DNA of 64,000 nucleotides, from positions 62,001 to 126,000 of the forward strand of contig JARBUD010000005.1 in assembly GCA_029239875.1 (NCBI GenBank). The letters run 5' to 3'. Under the pieces are notes generated by a model that searched no databases, was not told the DNA's origin, and saw nothing but the letters and a program-made list of their open reading frames with translations. Both the position numbers and the translations under genes were made by a program. The DNA comes from Xanthobacteraceae bacterium. Its GTDB lineage: Bacteria; Pseudomonadota; Alphaproteobacteria; Rhizobiales; Xanthobacteraceae. Below, one piece after another: positions 1-10,197 of the stretch. Within the stretch, counting starts at the first letter, position 1; every line of letters begins with the position of its first letter.

Positions 1-259
1 CCTGCTCGGCGAGCGTGCGCATGAACACGTTGGCCCCGACCGGCAGCACAAAGCAGAAGCGGTAGGTCGAACCACGTGCGAGCCGCGCCGCGGCAAGGTT
101 AGGCCTGTAGCCGAGCCGGACCACCGCGTCCTTCACCCGCTCGGCGGTGACGCCTCGCACGCCCGTGCGGCCGTTGAGCACGCGGTCGGCGGTCGCCAGC
201 GACACGCCGGCCTCGCGTGCCACATCTTGCAAGGTTATGCGCGAAGCGCCTCTGGACAT
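1..259 (-). CDS. LacI-family transcriptional regulator, N-terminal part (cut by window edge)
   Basis: The first 86 codons start at an ATG at 259 and run off the left edge. They encode a LacI-type helix-turn-helix (ITLQDVAREAGVSLATADRVL, residues about 8-28) followed by the hinge-like stretch LGYRPNLAAARLARG. This is a DNA-binding repressor whose sugar-sensing domain lies outside the window. It is divergent from xylF across a 292-bp gap, so it is the obvious candidate regulator of the xylose-type importer; that link is inference. The A-D-R in the recognition helix region (commonly V-S-R) resembles the sugar-repressor subgroup that controls pentose or inositol uptake. Confidence 0.85.
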   Translation of the reverse strand, partial: MSRGASRITLQDVAREAGVSLATADRVLNGRTGVRGVTAERVKDAVVRLGYRPNLAAARLARGSTYRFCFVLPVGANVFMRTLAEQ

Positions 260-400
260 GCGGCAAGGATGCCCTCAAAATCTGAGGTGCGCAACTCATG
301 GATTGAGGTGATCCACTAGACCAAATATCGAAGGCGTGATGGCTCACGATTTGTTACGTTGGCCGCAGTCACCCGGATTGGTGAGGTGTCTGAAGATGTG

Positions 401-471
401 TCGACCCGTTGCGGTCGATCAACAATTTGACGAAACTTGAATCTTTCTGAGGTTCGGACGTCAGGAAAGAT
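401..471. promoter_or_regulatory. Two inverted repeats between the lacI-type gene and xylF (candidate operators)
   Basis: The 292-bp divergent gap contains two good inverted repeats. The first is TCGACC (401-406) / GGTCGA (413-418) with a 6-nt centre. The second is ATCTTTCTGA (441-450) and its near-perfect reverse complement TCAGGAAAGAT (461-471) around a 10-nt loop. Either could be the operator of the adjacent LacI-type protein or a leader hairpin of xylF. I could not recognise a convincing -35/-10 pair here. Confidence 0.35.
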
Positions 472-551
472 CGCGGCACGCGCCTTCTTGTAGGCAGGAG
501 GCGGCCAAGCCCGACGGCCACGACATATCGCACCCATTTTGGGAGGAACGC

Positions 552-1592
552 ATGAAGCTGAAACTGATGATCACCGCCGCTGCCTTCGCCACCGTCATGG
601 CGGCCGGCGCGGCTCGCGCCGCCGAGCCCGTGGTCGGCGTGAGCTGGTCCAACTTCCAGGAAGAGCGCTGGAAGACCGACGAAGCCGCGATCAAGAAGGC
701 ACTCGCCGCCGCCGGCGCCAAGTACATCTCCGCCGATGCGCAGTCCTCGGCCTCCAAGCAGCTCTCCGACGTCGAGGCGCTGATCGCCCAGGGCGCGAAC
801 GCCCTCATCATCCTGGCGCAGGATTCCGACGCCATCGCCCCCGCCATCGCCAAGGCCGAGGCCGAGGGCATCCCGGTGGTCGGCTATGACCGCCTGATCG
901 AGATCCCCTACGCCTACTACATCACCTTCGACAACAAGGAGGTCGGCCGCATGCAGGCGGCTGAGGTCCAGAAGCTGGCGCCGAAGGGCAACTACCTCTT
1001 CATCAAGGGCTCTTCGGCCGATCCGAACGCCGACTTCCTGTTCTCCGGCCAGATGGAAGTGCTCAAGCCCGCCATTGACAAGGGCGACATCAAGAATGTC
1101 GGCGAGGCCTATACGGATAGCTGGCTGCCCGCCAACGCTCAGAAGAATACCGAGCAGTTCCTGACCGCCAACAACAACAAGGTCGACGCCGTCGTCGCCT
1201 CCAATGACGGCACCGCCGGCGGCGCCGTCGCCGCGCTCGCCGCTCAGGGCCTCGCCGGCTCCGTGCCGGTCTCCGGCCAGGATGCCGACTTCGCGGCGCT
1301 GAACCGCATCGCTCTCGGCACCCAGACCGTATCGGTGTGGAAGGACTCCCGCGAGCTCGGCAAGCGCGCTGCGGAGATCGCCCTCCAACTCGCCAAGGGC
1401 ACCGACCCCAAGTCGATCGAGGGCACGGCGACCTTCTCCGGAGGCCCGAAGAAGGTGCCGATGAACTCGACTTTCCTGAAGCCGGTTCCGATCACCAAGG
1501 ATAATCTCGGCGTGATCATCGAGGCTGGCTGGGTGCCGAAGGCGACCGTCTGCCAGGGCGTAAAGCCGGGCACCGTCAAGGCCTGCGACTGA
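552..1592 (+). CDS. xylF: D-xylose-type ABC transporter substrate-binding protein
   Basis: A 346-aa periplasmic binding protein of the XylF/RbsB type. A signal peptide (residues 1 to about 23, ending A-R-A-A) precedes a type-1 binding fold that begins [18 protein letters not shown], a XylF-like opening in which the WKTDE segment lies near the sugar pocket. The typical N-N-K/D-G-T hinge segment is seen as [11 protein letters not shown] around residue 217. GGGAGGAA just upstream of the ATG is a good ribosome binding site. It is the first gene of xylF-xylH-xylG. Xylose is the best guess from family resemblance; a related aldose is possible. Confidence 0.88.
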   Translation: MKLKLMITAAAFATVMAAGAARAAEPVVGVSWSNFQEERWKTDEAAIKKALAAAGAKYISADAQSSASKQLSDVEALIAQGANALIILAQDSDAIAPAIAKAEAEGIPVVGYDRLIEIPYAYYITFDNKEVGRMQAAEVQKLAPKGNYLFIKGSSADPNADFLFSGQMEVLKPAIDKGDIKNVGEAYTDSWLPANAQKNTEQFLTANNNKVDAVVASNDGTAGGAVAALAAQGLAGSVPVSGQDADFAALNRIALGTQTVSVWKDSRELGKRAAEIALQLAKGTDPKSIEGTATFSGGPKKVPMNSTFLKPVPITKDNLGVIIEAGWVPKATVCQGVKPGTVKACD

Positions 1593-1604
1593 GCCAGGCC
1601 GATC

Positions 1605-1662
1605 GCGGCGGGGGCCGACCCCGCCGCCTGCCCACCGGGGCGCCCGCGCGGGTCGCGCGGGC
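1605..1662 (+). other. Two intercistronic stem-loops between xylF and xylH
   Basis: The 85-bp gap carries two strong hairpins without T-tracts. One is GCGGCGGGG/CCCCGCCGC (1605-1613/1619-1627, 5-nt loop) and the other GCCCGCGC/GCGCGGGC (1642-1649/1655-1662, 5-nt loop). Hairpins after a binding-protein gene commonly protect the upstream mRNA so that the binding protein is made in excess of the permease. That role here is inference. Confidence 0.5.
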
Positions 1663-1677
1663 AGCAGGAGGATGCCC

Positions 1678-3006
<1,329 letters not shown>

Positions 3007-3017
3007 GAGGTGACGCC

Positions 3018-3839
<822 letters not shown>

Positions 3840-3850
3840 CTGAAGCCGCA

Positions 3851-3872
3851 GCACGGCCCAGCGTCGCCGTGC
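3851..3872 (+). terminator. Hairpin after xylG
   Basis: GCACGGC (3851-3857) and its exact reverse complement (3866-3872) surround an 8-nt loop 12 bp past the xylG stop. There is no T-tract, so it may be a weak or Rho-assisted terminator or only an mRNA-stabilising stem. Confidence 0.35.
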
Positions 3873-3888
3873 CGCTGTTCCGTAACGT

Positions 3889-3918
3889 CCTCGCCCGTGC
3901 TAAATCGCGGGCGAGGAG
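3889..3918 (+). promoter_or_regulatory. Hairpin overlapping the ribosome binding site of the DUF2946 gene
   Basis: CCTCGCCCG (3889-3897) and CGGGCGAGG (3908-3916) form a perfect 9-bp stem around a 10-nt loop. The right arm contains most of the Shine-Dalgarno GAGGAG (3913-3918), which sits 9 nt before the ATG at 3928. If transcription starts upstream of 3889, the stem would hide the ribosome binding site. Confidence 0.45.
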
Positions 3919-3927
3919 TTCAGTCCG

Positions 3928-4320
3928 ATGACGCTTGAGGATCGGCCGAAAGCCACGCTGCGCAGGATGGGGATGGCGCTCGCCATCGCCTATGTGCTCG
4001 TGCTGCAGGCGCTGTTCGGCGGCCTCGCGACCGGCGCGCATGCGGCGAGCGGCTTCGCCGTCGACGCTTTCGGCCAGACGCTCTGCCTCGGCGCGCATGA
4101 CGCGCCCGCCGCCCCGACCGATCCCGTTCAGCATACGCCGGACTGCTGCACCACCGGCTGCCAGGTCTCGCTCGGCGCCGGCCTGCCGCCACCGGCGCTC
4201 GCCGGCCTCGCCCGGCCCCTCACGCCCGTCCTCGTCGACGTTCCGCTGCCGCGCGAGGCTGTCGTCGTGCATGGCGTCGAGCGCTCGCCCCGCCATACCC
4301 GCGCGCCTCCCCTCGCCTGA
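3928..4320 (+). CDS. DUF2946-like secreted protein of a copper-handling operon
   Basis: A 130-aa protein with an N-terminal hydrophobic export segment (about residues 14-40, ending AHAAS) and a central metal-binding-looking patch with C54 and HTPDCCTTGCQ. Proteins of this kind (DUF2946) are usually found with PCu(A)C chaperones and PepSY or TonB copper genes, as here, where the chaperone gene follows 90 bp downstream. The molecular role is not established; periplasmic copper binding is inference from the Cys/His motif and context. The ATG at 3928 has GAGGAG 9 nt upstream, inside a hairpin. Confidence 0.7.
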   Translation: MTLEDRPKATLRRMGMALAIAYVLVLQALFGGLATGAHAASGFAVDAFGQTLCLGAHDAPAAPTDPVQHTPDCCTTGCQVSLGAGLPPPALAGLARPLTPVLVDVPLPREAVVVHGVERSPRHTRAPPLA

Positions 4321-4410
4321 CGCTCTGCCCGCCCTGCGGGTTTCCGCCAACGTCAGTCGAATCCGCCGGCCGCGCCAGACGAGCGCCTGCCGGCATCGGG
4401 GAGTACCACC

Positions 4411-4968
4411 ATGATCCGCTTCATCCTGCGCCGCGCGCTGCGCGGCACCGAGGACCGCGTCGGCTTCCTCATCCTCGCCGCCGCCCTCGCTCTGTTTGCT
4501 GTCCAGCCGGCCTTCGCCCATGGCTACAAGATCGGCCAGCTCGAGATCGGCCATCCCTGGGCGCGCATGACGCCCGCCGGTGCCAAGGTCGGCGGCGGCT
4601 ACCTGACCATCGAGAACAAGGGCACCGAGCCCGACCGCCTCGTCTCCGTCACCGCCGAGATCGCCGACCGCGTCGAGATCCACGAGATGACCGTCAAGGA
4701 CGGGGTGATGAACATGCGCATGCTAGCCGACGGGATCGAGATCCCGGCCGGCGGCGAGGTCAAGCTCGCGCCCGGCGGCTACCACCTCATGCTCATCGGC
4801 CTGAAGCAGCCGCTGAAGGAAGGCGAGCGCTTCAAGGGCACGCTGACCTTCGCCAAGGCCGGTACGGTAGACGTCGAGTTCAAGGTCGAAGGCATGGCCG
4901 GACCGAAAGGTGCCGCCCCTGCCGGCGCCGAGGACCATAGCGGCCATATGGCGCCGCCGGCGAACTAG
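4411..4968 (+). CDS. Periplasmic copper chaperone PCu(A)C
   Basis: A 185-aa protein with a cleavable signal peptide (to about residue 36, FAHG) and a PCu(A)C domain. The copper-ligand pattern is visible: HEMTVKDGVMNMRM followed after a PAGG-x-V-x-L-x-PGGYHLML stretch by the His-x-Met pair. The family binds Cu(I) in the periplasm and supplies the CuA site of cytochrome c oxidase. The tail (about 165-185) ends in an extra His/Met patch, HSGHM. It lies between the DUF2946 and PepSY genes, in the same orientation. Confidence 0.9.
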   Translation: MIRFILRRALRGTEDRVGFLILAAALALFAVQPAFAHGYKIGQLEIGHPWARMTPAGAKVGGGYLTIENKGTEPDRLVSVTAEIADRVEIHEMTVKDGVMNMRMLADGIEIPAGGEVKLAPGGYHLMLIGLKQPLKEGERFKGTLTFAKAGTVDVEFKVEGMAGPKGAAPAGAEDHSGHMAPPAN

Positions 4969-5064
4969 CGCCGCACCTCGCTCGAACCGCGCGACAGGCC
5001 GCCCGGCCGCCGGCTGGGCGAACGCCTGCCCGCGCCCCGCGAACCTCTTTCCCGGACCTTTCCG

Positions 5065-6414
5065 ATGACCGCTACAGCCATGCCCGCCGCTTCCGAGCGC
5101 GCGGCCAGTCTCTATCGCGCCGTCTGGCGCTGGCACTTCTATGCCGGGCTGCTGGTGCTGCCCTTCATGATCCTGCTCAGCGTGACCGGCGGGCTCTACC
5201 TTTTCTGCGACGAGATCGACGGCCTCGTCCACCGCGATCTCAAGCAGGTCGTCGTGCAAGAAGCCCCGCTGCAGGTGCCGAGTGCCTGGATCGATGCCGC
5301 GCTGGCGGCCCGGCCTGGCACCGCGCTCAAGATTGTCACGCCGGCGACGCCGGACGCCTCGGCCGAGGTGGTGGTGAAGACGCCCGAGGGCGAGCGCCGC
5401 TCGGTCTATGTCGACCCCTATGATGCGCGCGTGCTCGGCGAGCTACCCGACCGCGGCACGGTGATGTGGCTGGTGCGCCGCCTGCACAGCCTTGTCGAGT
5501 TCGGACCCATCGCCAGCGGCATCATCGAGATCGTCGGCGGCTGGTCGATCCTGCTGGTCGGCACCGGCTTCTATCTCTGGTGGCCGCGCAAGCAGGCCGG
5601 CGGGGTTCTCACCGTGCGCGGCACGCCGCGCCGCCGCGTGTTCTGGCGCGACCTGCACGCGGTGACCGGCGCGGTGGCCGGCCTCGCCGTCGGTTTCATG
5701 GCGCTCTCGGGCATGCCGTGGTCGGTGTTCTGGGGGGCCCAGGTGAACGAGTGGGCGAACAGCTCCAATTACGGCTATCCGGCCGGCCTCTATGTGGACG
5801 TGCCGATGTCGGACGAGCACCTCGCCCATGTGAATGGCCCGACAGCCTGGTCGCTGGAGCAGGCGAAGATGCCGGAATCGGCGCCCGCTTCGGGGCAGCC
5901 CATCGCCATCGACGAAGCCGCCGCCACCTTCGACAGGCTCGGCGTGGCGCCCGGCTATGCGCTGAGCCTGCCCGGCGGGCCAACGGGCGTCTATTCGGCC
6001 GCGGTCTATCCGGACGACCTCTCGCAGCAGCGCGTCGTCCATCTCGACCAATACAGCGGCAAGACGCTGCTGGACATGAGTTATGCCGATTACGGCCCGG
6101 CCGCCAAGGCGATGGAATGGGGCATCAACGTCCATATGGGCCAGGAATTTGGGCTCGCGAACCAGCTCCTTATGCTGGCCGTCTGCCTCGCCATCATCCT
6201 GATGTCGGTCTCGGCCGGCGTGATGTGGTGGAAGCGCCGGCCGAAGGGCTCGCTCGGCATCCCGCCGGCACCAAGCGACCCTTCGGTAATGGGCGGGCTC
6301 ATCGCGATAATGGCCGTGGTCGGGCTGGTCTTCCCGCTCGTCGGCGCCTCGCTGCTGGTGATGGTCCTGCTCGACCTCGCCTTCACCCGCCGACCGAGAG
6401 CACGGACCGCCTGA
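5065..6414 (+). CDS. PepSY-domain membrane protein (PepSY_TM family)
   Basis: A 449-aa inner-membrane protein with the PepSY-associated architecture. A first transmembrane helix (about residues 27-50, HFYAGLLVLPFMILLSVTGGLYLF) precedes a periplasmic PepSY region, further helices near 150-172 and 190-215 (GIIEIVGGWSILLVGTGFYLWWPR is typical) and C-terminal helices. The family includes iron-uptake reductases and proteins of copper loci. Its place after the PCu(A)C gene suggests a role in periplasmic metal reduction or transport. The precise reaction is unknown. Confidence 0.82.
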   Translation: MTATAMPAASERAASLYRAVWRWHFYAGLLVLPFMILLSVTGGLYLFCDEIDGLVHRDLKQVVVQEAPLQVPSAWIDAALAARPGTALKIVTPATPDASAEVVVKTPEGERRSVYVDPYDARVLGELPDRGTVMWLVRRLHSLVEFGPIASGIIEIVGGWSILLVGTGFYLWWPRKQAGGVLTVRGTPRRRVFWRDLHAVTGAVAGLAVGFMALSGMPWSVFWGAQVNEWANSSNYGYPAGLYVDVPMSDEHLAHVNGPTAWSLEQAKMPESAPASGQPIAIDEAAATFDRLGVAPGYALSLPGGPTGVYSAAVYPDDLSQQRVVHLDQYSGKTLLDMSYADYGPAAKAMEWGINVHMGQEFGLANQLLMLAVCLAIILMSVSAGVMWWKRRPKGSLGIPPAPSDPSVMGGLIAIMAVVGLVFPLVGASLLVMVLLDLAFTRRPRARTA

Positions 6415-6482
6415 CGGGTCGACCTGCCGGGTTTCTGCTGCGCGCCACTTCCCCTAACATCATCGTCGGGAAAGAGGCGCGC

Positions 6483-6902
6483 ATGGAACACAAGGATATC
6501 GACGACGCGGAAGAGGCGGGCGCGGGCAGGCATCGCGACGGGCTGTTCATCCGCGTCTATTTCGGCGACGGACGGCATCTCGGCCCCGGCATGATCGAGC
6601 TGCTGGAGACCATCCGCAGCGAGCATTCGATCCTGTCCGCCGCCCGCCGCATGGGCATGAGCTATCGCCGCGCCTGGCTGCTGGTCGACGAGATCGCCCG
6701 CAATTTCCGCGAGCCGATCGTCGCAACCTATCCCGGCCGGCGCGGCCACGGTACCGAGCTCACGCCCTTCGGCGAGAAGCTGATCGCGCTCTACCGCGAG
6801 GTGGAGCGCACCAGCGCCGCTGCCAGCGCCGCCGCGGTCGCGGAGCTGCGCACCGCCCTCTCCTCGCCGGCGGGCGCGAATCGGAAGAGAGCCGAGGGGT
6901 AG
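6483..6902 (+). CDS. ModE-like winged helix-turn-helix regulator without effector domain
   Basis: A 139-aa protein consisting of the LysR/ModE-type N-terminal DNA-binding domain: GPGMIELLETIRSEHSILSAARRMGMSYRRAWLLVDE, then the wing region RGHGTELTPFGEKLI. E. coli ModE has two extra C-terminal molybdate-binding (MOP/TOBE) domains that are absent here, so molybdate sensing by this protein alone is not evident. It lies 258 bp from the convergent end of modC, and a Mo-box-like palindrome precedes modA, so control of modABC is a reasonable inference. Confidence 0.8.
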   Translation: MEHKDIDDAEEAGAGRHRDGLFIRVYFGDGRHLGPGMIELLETIRSEHSILSAARRMGMSYRRAWLLVDEIARNFREPIVATYPGRRGHGTELTPFGEKLIALYREVERTSAAASAAAVAELRTALSSPAGANRKRAEG

Positions 6903-6905
6903 CAA

Positions 6906-6930
6906 GGAACCTGCCTCCCGTCCCGACGGT
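6906..6930 (+). promoter_or_regulatory. Possible EcfG-type promoter before the small membrane protein gene
   Basis: GGAAC (6906-6910) is followed after 16 nt by CGGT (6927-6930), one mismatch from the alphaproteobacterial general-stress consensus GGAAC-N16/17-CGTT. It starts 4 bp after the stop of the ModE-like gene and lies 23 bp before the next ATG. Confidence 0.3.
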
Positions 6931-6953
6931 TCTCCCCTGCGAGTGGAGGACCC

Positions 6954-7151
6954 ATGCAGACCCTCATCGTCATCATCCTGATCCTGGTGCTGCTCGGCGC
7001 CACCGGCTTCTTCGGCCATCGCGCCTACGGGCTGCGCGGCGTGCTCATGGTGCTCGTCATCGCGCTGATCATCCTCGCCGTGATCGGCTTCGTCAGCGAC
7101 GAGTTCGCGGTCGGCCCCGGCGTGCCGCCGATCATGCAGGGTCCGAACTAG
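6954..7151 (+). CDS. Small two-helix membrane protein
   Basis: A 65-aa protein with two predicted membrane helices (about residues 2-20 and 28-49) separated by FGHRAYGLRG, and a short Pro/Gly-rich tail. AGTGGAGGA precedes the ATG at a normal distance. I do not recognise a named family. Small hydrophobic proteins of this type are often induced by general stress in Alphaproteobacteria, which would fit the near-consensus EcfG promoter immediately upstream. Confidence 0.6.
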   Translation: MQTLIVIILILVLLGATGFFGHRAYGLRGVLMVLVIALIILAVIGFVSDEFAVGPGVPPIMQGPN

Positions 7152-7159
7152 GCGCCAAA

Positions 7160-8263
7160 CTAAGTCGGCGCGCCGAAATCCGGGTTTCGGCTGTCCACTG
7201 CCACGCTCTTGATCATGGCCCAGACGTCGAGCCCCGGCCGCAGGCCGAGCCGCTCGACGCTCTCGCGCGTCACGGTCGAGGTCAGCCGCCCCTCCCCGAC
7301 CTTGAGCATGACGTCGGCATAGGGGCCCTCCTGCAGCCGAATTTCCTCGATGATGGCCGGCAGCAGGTTGGAGACGGACACGTCGGCGGGCCTCGCCAGG
7401 GCCAGCGCCACGTCGCGCCCACGCACCCGCGCCCGCACCGGCGCGCCGACCGGCAGGTCGACCTGCGGCACGCGCAACTCGCCGCCGGGAAAGGCGAGGC
7501 TGGAGAGCGCATAGGCGGGATCGTGCCGGCTCACGGTGCAGTCGAGCAGCGCGCCGACATCAAAGCGTCCGACGATAGGCACCATCTCCGGCCGCGCCAT
7601 CACCTCCGCCACCGGCCCGCTGGCGACCTGCTTCCCCTCGCGCAGCGCCACCACCGTGTCGGCGAGACGCAACACCTCGTCGACGGAATGGCTGACATAG
7701 AGGATGGGCAGGCGCATGCGGTCGCGCAGCCGTTCGAGATAGGGAAGGATCTCGGCCTTGCGCGCCTCGTCGAGCGAGGCGAGCGGCTCGTCCATCAGCA
7801 GGAGGCGCGGCTGCGCCAGCAGCGCCCGGCCGATGGCGACGCGCTGGCGCTCGCCGCCGGAGAGCGTATGCGGGCGGCGCGCCAGCAGGGGAGCGATGCC
7901 GAGCAGCTCGACCACCGTGTCGAAGCCGATCGGCCGCTCCGCCGCGCGGCTGCGCCGCTCGCCATAGCGCAGGTTCTTCTCCACCGAGAGATGCGGAAAA
8001 AGCCGGGCGTCCTGAAAGACATAGCCGACCCGCCGGGCCTCGATGGGCACGTCGATGCCGCGCGCCGCATCGAAGAAGGTCTCGCCTTCCACCGCGATGC
8101 GTCCGGCATCCGGCCGCACCACACCGGCCACCGCCTGGATGATGGTGGTCTTACCGGCGCCCGAGCGGCCGAACAACGCGGTGACGCCGGCGTTCGGCGC
8201 GGTGAAAGCGGCCTGCAGCGCGAAGCCGCCCGGCCGCGCGAGACGGATGTCGACCTCGATCAT
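7160..8263 (-). CDS. modC: Molybdate ABC transporter ATP-binding protein
   Basis: A 367-aa ABC ATPase with Walker A FGRSGAGKTT (residues 31-40), signature LSGGERQR and Walker B LLLMDEPLASLD. The C-terminal MOP/TOBE region (about residues 295-360) contains the molybdate-type SNLLPAIIEEI...GEGRL pattern, which separates ModC from sulfate importers. It energises molybdate uptake through ModB. Its ATG overlaps the modB stop as ATGA (8260-8263), so translation is coupled. It ends 8 bp from the convergent small membrane protein gene. Confidence 0.93.
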   Translation of the reverse strand: MIEVDIRLARPGGFALQAAFTAPNAGVTALFGRSGAGKTTIIQAVAGVVRPDAGRIAVEGETFFDAARGIDVPIEARRVGYVFQDARLFPHLSVEKNLRYGERRSRAAERPIGFDTVVELLGIAPLLARRPHTLSGGERQRVAIGRALLAQPRLLLMDEPLASLDEARKAEILPYLERLRDRMRLPILYVSHSVDEVLRLADTVVALREGKQVASGPVAEVMARPEMVPIVGRFDVGALLDCTVSRHDPAYALSSLAFPGGELRVPQVDLPVGAPVRARVRGRDVALALARPADVSVSNLLPAIIEEIRLQEGPYADVMLKVGEGRLTSTVTRESVERLGLRPGLDVWAMIKSVAVDSRNPDFGAPT

Positions 8264-8949
8264 ACGCGCCCGATCAGTATGCGGATGCGCCGGTCGACGA
8301 GGTTCGCCGCCAGCAGCGCGGCGAGCGCCAGCACGATGGAGACGAGGGTGAGCCTGAGCGCCATGGCGTCGCCGTCGGGCATATGGGTAGCGCTGTAGAT
8401 GGCGAGCGGGATGGTCCGCGTCTGGCCCTCGACATTGGAGACGAAGGTGATGGTGGCGCCGAACTCGCCCAGCGCCGACGCGATGGAGAGCAGCGCGCCG
8501 GAGAGGATCCCGGGCAGCATCAGCGGCAGCGTCACCGAGAAGAACACGTCGAGGCGCGAGGCCCCCAGCGTACGCGCCGCCACCTCCAGCCCACGGTCGA
8601 CCGCCTCCAGCGCGAGGCGGATGGCGTTGACGGTGAGCGGGAAGCTGATGACGGCGGCGGCGACGGTGGCGCCGGCGGTCGTGAAGATCAGCTTTATGCC
8701 GAACCAAGCGTCGAGATACTGCCCGATGAAGCCGCGTGCGCCGAGGGCGATCAGCAGGAGATAGCCGACCACGACCTTGGGCAGCACGAGGGGGAGATAG
8801 ACGATCCCGTCGAACAGCCCCTTGCCGGGAAAATCGAGCCGCGCCAGCACCCAGGCGGTGAGTATGGCAAAGGGCAGGCTCCAGAAGGTCGCCCAGAACG
8901 CCACCTTCAGGCTGAGGTAGACCGCCGTCCATTCCTCGGGAGTGAGCAT
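8260..8949 (-). CDS. modB: Molybdate ABC transporter permease
   Basis: A 229-aa permease with five or six membrane helices and the cytoplasmic EAA-type loop EVAARTLGASRLDVFFSVTLPL that docks on ModC. Starts upstream of 8949 would run into an REP-like repeat and add a non-homologous tail, so the ATG giving MLTPEEW is preferred; this opening is typical of ModB. It lies 177 bp downstream of modA, with two repeat copies in between. Confidence 0.92.
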   Translation of the reverse strand: MLTPEEWTAVYLSLKVAFWATFWSLPFAILTAWVLARLDFPGKGLFDGIVYLPLVLPKVVVGYLLLIALGARGFIGQYLDAWFGIKLIFTTAGATVAAAVISFPLTVNAIRLALEAVDRGLEVAARTLGASRLDVFFSVTLPLMLPGILSGALLSIASALGEFGATITFVSNVEGQTRTIPLAIYSATHMPDGDAMALRLTLVSIVLALAALLAANLVDRRIRILIGRV

Positions 8950-8970
8950 GCTTTCCGCTCTGAATCGAAT

Positions 8971-9076
8971 ATCCTTCGAGGCTCGCTGGGCGAGCACTTC
9001 AGGATGACGTGGTTCTTCGGTCCCGACAAACCTACGTCATGCTGAGGTGCCGGCCGGAAGGCCGGCCTCGAAGCAC
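8971..9076. repeat. REP family A palindromic repeats, modA-modB gap
   Basis: Two units of the family whose core reads ATCCTTCGAGGC...GCACCTCAGGATGA: one at about 8971-9009 and one, more diverged and in opposite sense, at about 9037-9076. They fill the gap inside the modABC operon. Each unit is an imperfect palindrome and could fold in mRNA, so it may reduce modBC expression relative to modA. Confidence 0.75.
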
Positions 9077-9126
9077 GCACACGGCTTCAACCGTCTCGGG
9101 ATGACGACCTTGGACGCGGCAAGCCC

Positions 9127-9918
9127 TCACTTCACGATGAAGCCATACTTGGCATAGACCGCCTTGGCCTCGGCGCCGGTGAGGAAGTCGAAGAACGCCT
9201 TGGCGGCGGGCGTGTCCTGGCCCTTCACGATCTCGAATGGGTACTCGACCGGCGGGTGGCTGTCGGCCGGGAAGGTGGCGACCACCTTGACGTTCTTGGC
9301 GATGGCGGCGTCGGTCGAATAGACGATGCCGGCCGTCGCCTCGCCGCGCTCGACCAAAGCGAGGGCGGCGCGCACGCTCTCGGCGCCGACGATGCGTTCG
9401 CGTACCTTGTCCCACTGGCCGAGATTGGTCAGAGCGGTCTTGGCGTAGACGCCGATCGGCACGCTGTCGGTCAGGCCGGTGGAGATCTTGCCGCCCGGCC
9501 CGAGGAAGGCGAGCCAGTCGAACGACTTGTCGATCTTCACGTCCTTCGCCTTGTCCGCTGGCATGATCAGCACGAGGCTGTTGCCGATCGGGGTGACGCG
9601 AGTGGCCTTCAGCGTCAGGCCCTTGTCGTCGGTATAGTCCATCCACTTCAGGTCGGCGGAAGCGAAGATCGCCGCCGGCGCGCCGGCCTCGAGCTGCTTG
9701 GCCAGCGCCGAGGAGGCGGCAAAGGAGAAGGTCACGTCCTTGCCCACCTTCTCCTTGTAGAGCTTGCCGATGTCCTGGAAGGCGTTGGTCAGGCTGGCGG
9801 CGGCGAAGACGGTCGGCGCGGCATCCTGCGCCCGCGCGCCGGCGAACGGCGCGGCGAGGAAAGCGGCGGCGAGCAGCGCGGCTGCACCGCGGAGGAAGAG
9901 GCGACGAAACAGTTGCAT
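9127..9918 (-). CDS. modA: Molybdate-binding periplasmic protein
   Basis: A 263-aa protein with a signal peptide (about residues 1-31, cut near AGARAQD) followed by TVFAAASLTNAF, the typical ModA start whose Ser helps bind the oxyanion. Later FSFAASSALAKQ and FASAD are also ModA hallmarks. The ATG at 9918 has GGGAG 7 nt upstream; an earlier in-frame ATG would include promoter palindrome sequence. First gene of modABC. Confidence 0.93.
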   Translation of the reverse strand: MQLFRRLFLRGAAALLAAAFLAAPFAGARAQDAAPTVFAAASLTNAFQDIGKLYKEKVGKDVTFSFAASSALAKQLEAGAPAAIFASADLKWMDYTDDKGLTLKATRVTPIGNSLVLIMPADKAKDVKIDKSFDWLAFLGPGGKISTGLTDSVPIGVYAKTALTNLGQWDKVRERIVGAESVRAALALVERGEATAGIVYSTDAAIAKNVKVVATFPADSHPPVEYPFEIVKGQDTPAAKAFFDFLTGAEAKAVYAKYGFIVK

Positions 9919-9948
9919 GGCGTGGCTCCCGGGATGGTGTATCCGTCC

Positions 9949-9972
9949 GTATATATGTTCCTCCATATACAT
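9949..9972 (-). promoter_or_regulatory. Mo-box-like palindrome (candidate ModE operator) upstream of modA
   Basis: TATATATG (9950-9957), a 6-nt spacer and CATATACA (9964-9971) form an AT-rich inverted repeat with one mismatch in an otherwise GC-rich area, 31 bp upstream of the modA start. Known ModE operators are two TATAT-type half-sites separated by about six bases, so this fits a Mo-responsive operator. Confidence 0.6.
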
Positions 9973-10057
9973 GATTGGCCGCGGGATACCAGCGCCGATG
10001 CACTCGCGCCCGGCGATGTGCGCGGACGGCTTCTCCGAACTTGGCCGAAAAAGGCTC

Positions 10058-10166
10058 CCTCATCCTGAGGTGCGAGCGAAGCGAGCCTCGAAGGATGGTC
10101 AGTGAAGCGCACCCGGACGAGCATCCTTCGAGGCCCGGCGAAACGCCGGGCACCTCAGGATGAGGG
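10058..10166. repeat. REP family A, paired inverted units upstream of modA
   Basis: Two family-A units in opposite orientation (about 10058-10097 and 10121-10166). Each carries the CCTTCGAGGC and CACCTCAGGATGAGGG arms, separated by a short non-repeated spacer. This paired arrangement resembles a BIME. It occupies most of the gap between modA and the 79-aa hypothetical gene. Confidence 0.8.
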
Positions 10167-10197
10167 TGATCCTTCTGAGATCGGAACTTGGCGCCGG

